The notes below the pieces were generated by a model, which was given only the letters and a program-made list of their open reading frames with translations, made no database searches and was not told the DNA's origin. Shown here one piece after another: positions 61,349 to 64,000 of a DNA stretch of 64,000 bases (its first letter is position 1; every line of letters starts with the position of its first letter). The stretch comes from Sitta carolinensis (taxonomy: Eukaryota; Chordata; Aves; Passeriformes; Sittidae): contig CM063284.1 in NCBI GenBank assembly GCA_032173965.1, positions 131,493,125-131,557,124 on the forward strand, given 5' to 3'. The translations under genes and the position numbers were made by a program.

Positions 61349-64000
61349 ATAAAGTACAATCAAAAATGGACTATCAGAAGTCATGAAGTCAAAGAGTACA
61401 ATGTAAATCCTGAGTAGTGGATTCCACATGTATCCAGCTCAGGAGCCAGAAGAAGGGACAAATATCAAAGATATTTGGTGGTGCTTGCAGTCCATGGATT
61501 TAGGTGAGGGGGTCTGGAACTCAATAGCCACTCTTGGCCAGTTTCTATCTGTAGCTATCCAAACTTCTCAGGATGCAGAAGCCAAAGTTGTGGTGGATGT
61601 AGAACACTATAATCTTAATCCATTCTGGAGAGCAAGAGAGGTAAATAAAACCTCTATGACAATTATGTTTTCCATACCATAAAAGTAGATTTCATTATTA
61701 ACTCCATAATGTACAAGTTACCATTGCAAACCTCCAGTCTATCAGAGTAAATTATGAAATACTGCTATTAAGCTGGTGCAACGAAAACATGCAAATGCAT
61801 TTTCAGGGTTTAAATTGTTAATAAAATAGCTATTCAATCAAAAAGTAACCTGTATCAAGTTAGTTGTGTTTACTTGATAAAACAAGTTCTTCCTAGCAAC
61901 TGCTTAAATGAACCTTACATGCAACATGCCTATTAGGGGCTTTTGATTAAAAAAATATGGATTGTTAATACTATATTCTGAGTCATCTATTTTCCCATCT
62001 GCTAGCAATTCCTACAATATGAATTATCAACAGAATGGCTAACAACAATTATTGCATCAATGGCAATTGCAAAAGGAGGTTACCCATAGCACCTTCTAAG
62101 ATTTAACCAGCGCATATATTGGATTCTCTTGTGTGTTAGTGGTCTCAGGTAACAGAAACTTTTCTCTCCATCTGTTCACTTCCCTCTGTTGAGTAGAGTG
62201 TTCTTTTCTCTAGTGGAATGAATTCCACTGATGGCTTCAAACTCCTTTCTTTTTAATGGTATAAAAGTTAGACTTGAGACAGAATCCAAAAGATACAAGG
62301 TGGGCCTTTCTGCCCAATTTATCTCTACTATGAATTCACATCCAAAATGTGTGAATCTCACTAGTGAAAAAGTTGTCATATGCTTGTGTGCAAGGAAATA
62401 CTCCCCAGCTACTGTTTGTTCCGCTGCTCCCATGCAGCAACAGGAGGAGAACGGCTTTGTTTGCTTACACAGCAAATCCTGCTGGAGCAGTGTCAGGTGA
62501 GGATGAGCTGTCTCAGGCACCCAGTGGCCACACAGCAGAGCTCTGATTTGCTGCCATCCCCACCCAGCTGTCACTACAGTGAGTAGATCGGTCACAAGAA
62601 AACAAACTGTATGGGGAAATGGAGTGACAGCATTCATTTCAGGGTGTCTGAAAAGCAAGAATCCTTGCTGCAATGCACAAAGTTATACAACTACAAAAAG
62701 GACCTCATTTACTGTAACAATTTACAGGAGACAAGGACAACTGTCAAAAGCCAAAGTCCATTCCAGACGACTGCAGTTACCTTAAGCATCTTGGGGGGTA
62801 AAATAAGCATATAAGAGAAAATTTAAGACAGACAACTTCATGTATTTTTAAAATGTTTTTCTAGCGATAAAACTGTATGTAACTTCTCCATGATTAATCC
62901 CTATTTTCACTAGTAGAATTCTCTCTGTTCTAACATTAAAGCTGAACGTAATTTTAGCAACACAAAGCTAAATCTTAGTCAGTACCATCAACATTTTTCG
63001 GCTCTAGGAAACTTTTCTCAGCTTCATTGACATTCCAATAGAAATCACCATTAGGAGTAAAAGAGACTTTTCTGTAGCACTAGGTCATACTATCACTTGC
63101 ATGCTTTTTTTGAATAGTGCCCAGGGCTTTCCTTTGAGCACATTAAATACTGCCAGTATTAAAATTCAAAAATCACGAGCTGAGTCATTTACCTTCATTA
63201 AATTACCCTTAAAACTAGATTCCTAAAATAAGATGTTTTTAGGAGAAGGGAAGCATCTTTTTATTTTCCTTTTCATTTCTAAGTCACCAGGAGGCAGCTA
63301 AAATCTAAATATTCCTGCAATTAAATACGCTAAAAAGCTCAGGGGGAAAAAATCTAGTAGTCAAAAACTTTAATGAACAACCCTGATTATTGGAATTGAA
63401 ATCTAATGAAAAGTACAACTTATAATGAACAGCAGTGTAAAATCAGCAATAAAATCAACTTTTGCCTGTTGCAATTTTATCCAGTTCCTGACAAAACAGT
63501 AAGTCAGTGTACATTGATGCTTTATCATAGCCTAAGCATTTCAAACATAGTTTACATTAGTTCTACCTACTATAGCATCTGGTTTTCTTGTAGCTATTAG
63601 GCATATAGTTTTCACTAAAACAAATAAAGCACCATGAAAGAGTCTGAATATGGGAAAATAAACTGAAGCAATGTATCTCAAAAGCTCTGCAGCTCGTAAA
63701 TTTCCATTAATAAGTACCTTCAAGATCAAATCCTTAGTATCTCATAGAAAAGTGTAAAAAATAAATTTAAGTGTACTGAAGGAAAAATCCTACCATTCTC
63801 GTTTTCTTCTGTCATTTACATAGGCTATACTGTTACACTACTACAGGGTCTACTGAAGCATGACACTTTAATTTGCTATCACCTTCTTTTTAGAATTTCA
63901 TCATCCATTAGAGACATTTTAAAAATTACTTTTTGAGTATCACAGGCAAAAATTCACAGTTTGAAATTCCTTAGAGAAAATCTTGGTGGCTTTTTATATC

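Larger units (their letters stand above)
53862..64000 (-). other. STK3: STK3 last intron (partial), runs off the window
   Basis: Upstream of the terminal exon on the - strand I found nothing resembling the preceding STK3 exon, which should encode the acidic linker ending just before LKNLSLEE. The remaining 10 kb is therefore best read as intron. It holds a CR1 copy (55,306-55,770), two solo LTRs (58,526-59,582 and 59,993-61,348), a palindrome cluster (57,156-57,220) and otherwise unique AT-rich DNA (53,862-55,305; 55,771-58,525; 61,354-64,000). Confidence 0.75.

Noticed and set aside
1..64000. tRNA, rRNA, snRNA, microRNA or CRISPR-like loci
   Set aside because: No tRNA B-box in a plausible cloverleaf, no recognised small RNA, and no regularly spaced direct repeats were found on reading both strands; a dedicated covariance-model search was not possible.

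Overview
The window looks like vertebrate nuclear DNA, almost certainly from a bird and probably a songbird. Two genes are recognisable with confidence: a single-coding-exon voltage-gated potassium channel subunit, KCNS2 (Kv9.2), on the + strand, and the last coding exon of the Hippo-pathway kinase STK3 (MST2) on the - strand. The bird assignment rests on the repeats: CR1 LINE fragments with the avian 3' end (terminal ATTCTGTGATT-type octamers), and long LTRs of kinds I associate with passerine endogenous retroviruses. The songbird level is an inference from those LTRs.

Layout. Positions 1 to about 33,000 are non-coding DNA upstream of KCNS2. It contains one fairly complete CR1 3' portion (about 5,256-6,452), older CR1 fragments, a 575-bp GAAA microsatellite (7,677-8,250), poly-A runs, and two related solo LTRs in the same orientation (12,504-12,911 and 31,551-31,998). 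A GC-rich, CpG-rich zone then rises from about 33,040 and peaks at 34,480-35,560. It is the likely KCNS2 promoter and first non-coding exon, with a CCCTG/CGGCACC minisatellite inside. A short intron (about 35,539-36,024) carrying another GAAA tract separates it from the exon holding the whole KCNS2 reading frame (36,062-37,495). A long unique stretch with several poly-A signals follows (to about 41,000), probably 3' UTR in part.

From 41,000 to about 52,600 is the intergenic gap between two convergent genes. The STK3 3' UTR and terminal coding exon lie at about 52,645-53,861 on the - strand. Everything from 53,862 to the end of the window appears to be the last intron of STK3, with no further STK3 exon recognised. 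This intron has taken up a CR1 copy and two long solo LTRs (58,526-59,582 and 59,993-61,348), all in the same orientation as STK3. The second LTR is flanked by a perfect 5-bp target duplication.

The KCNS2/STK3 tail-to-tail order matches the human 8q22.2 arrangement as I know it. The two genes have no known joint function: one modulates Kv2 channels in neurons, the other controls growth. Most open frames in the window are chance frames, repeat-derived frames or low-complexity frames. I did not find an undescribed system. The observations offered are local: LTR pairs, palindromes, repeat placement in regulatory DNA, and exon/domain correspondence.
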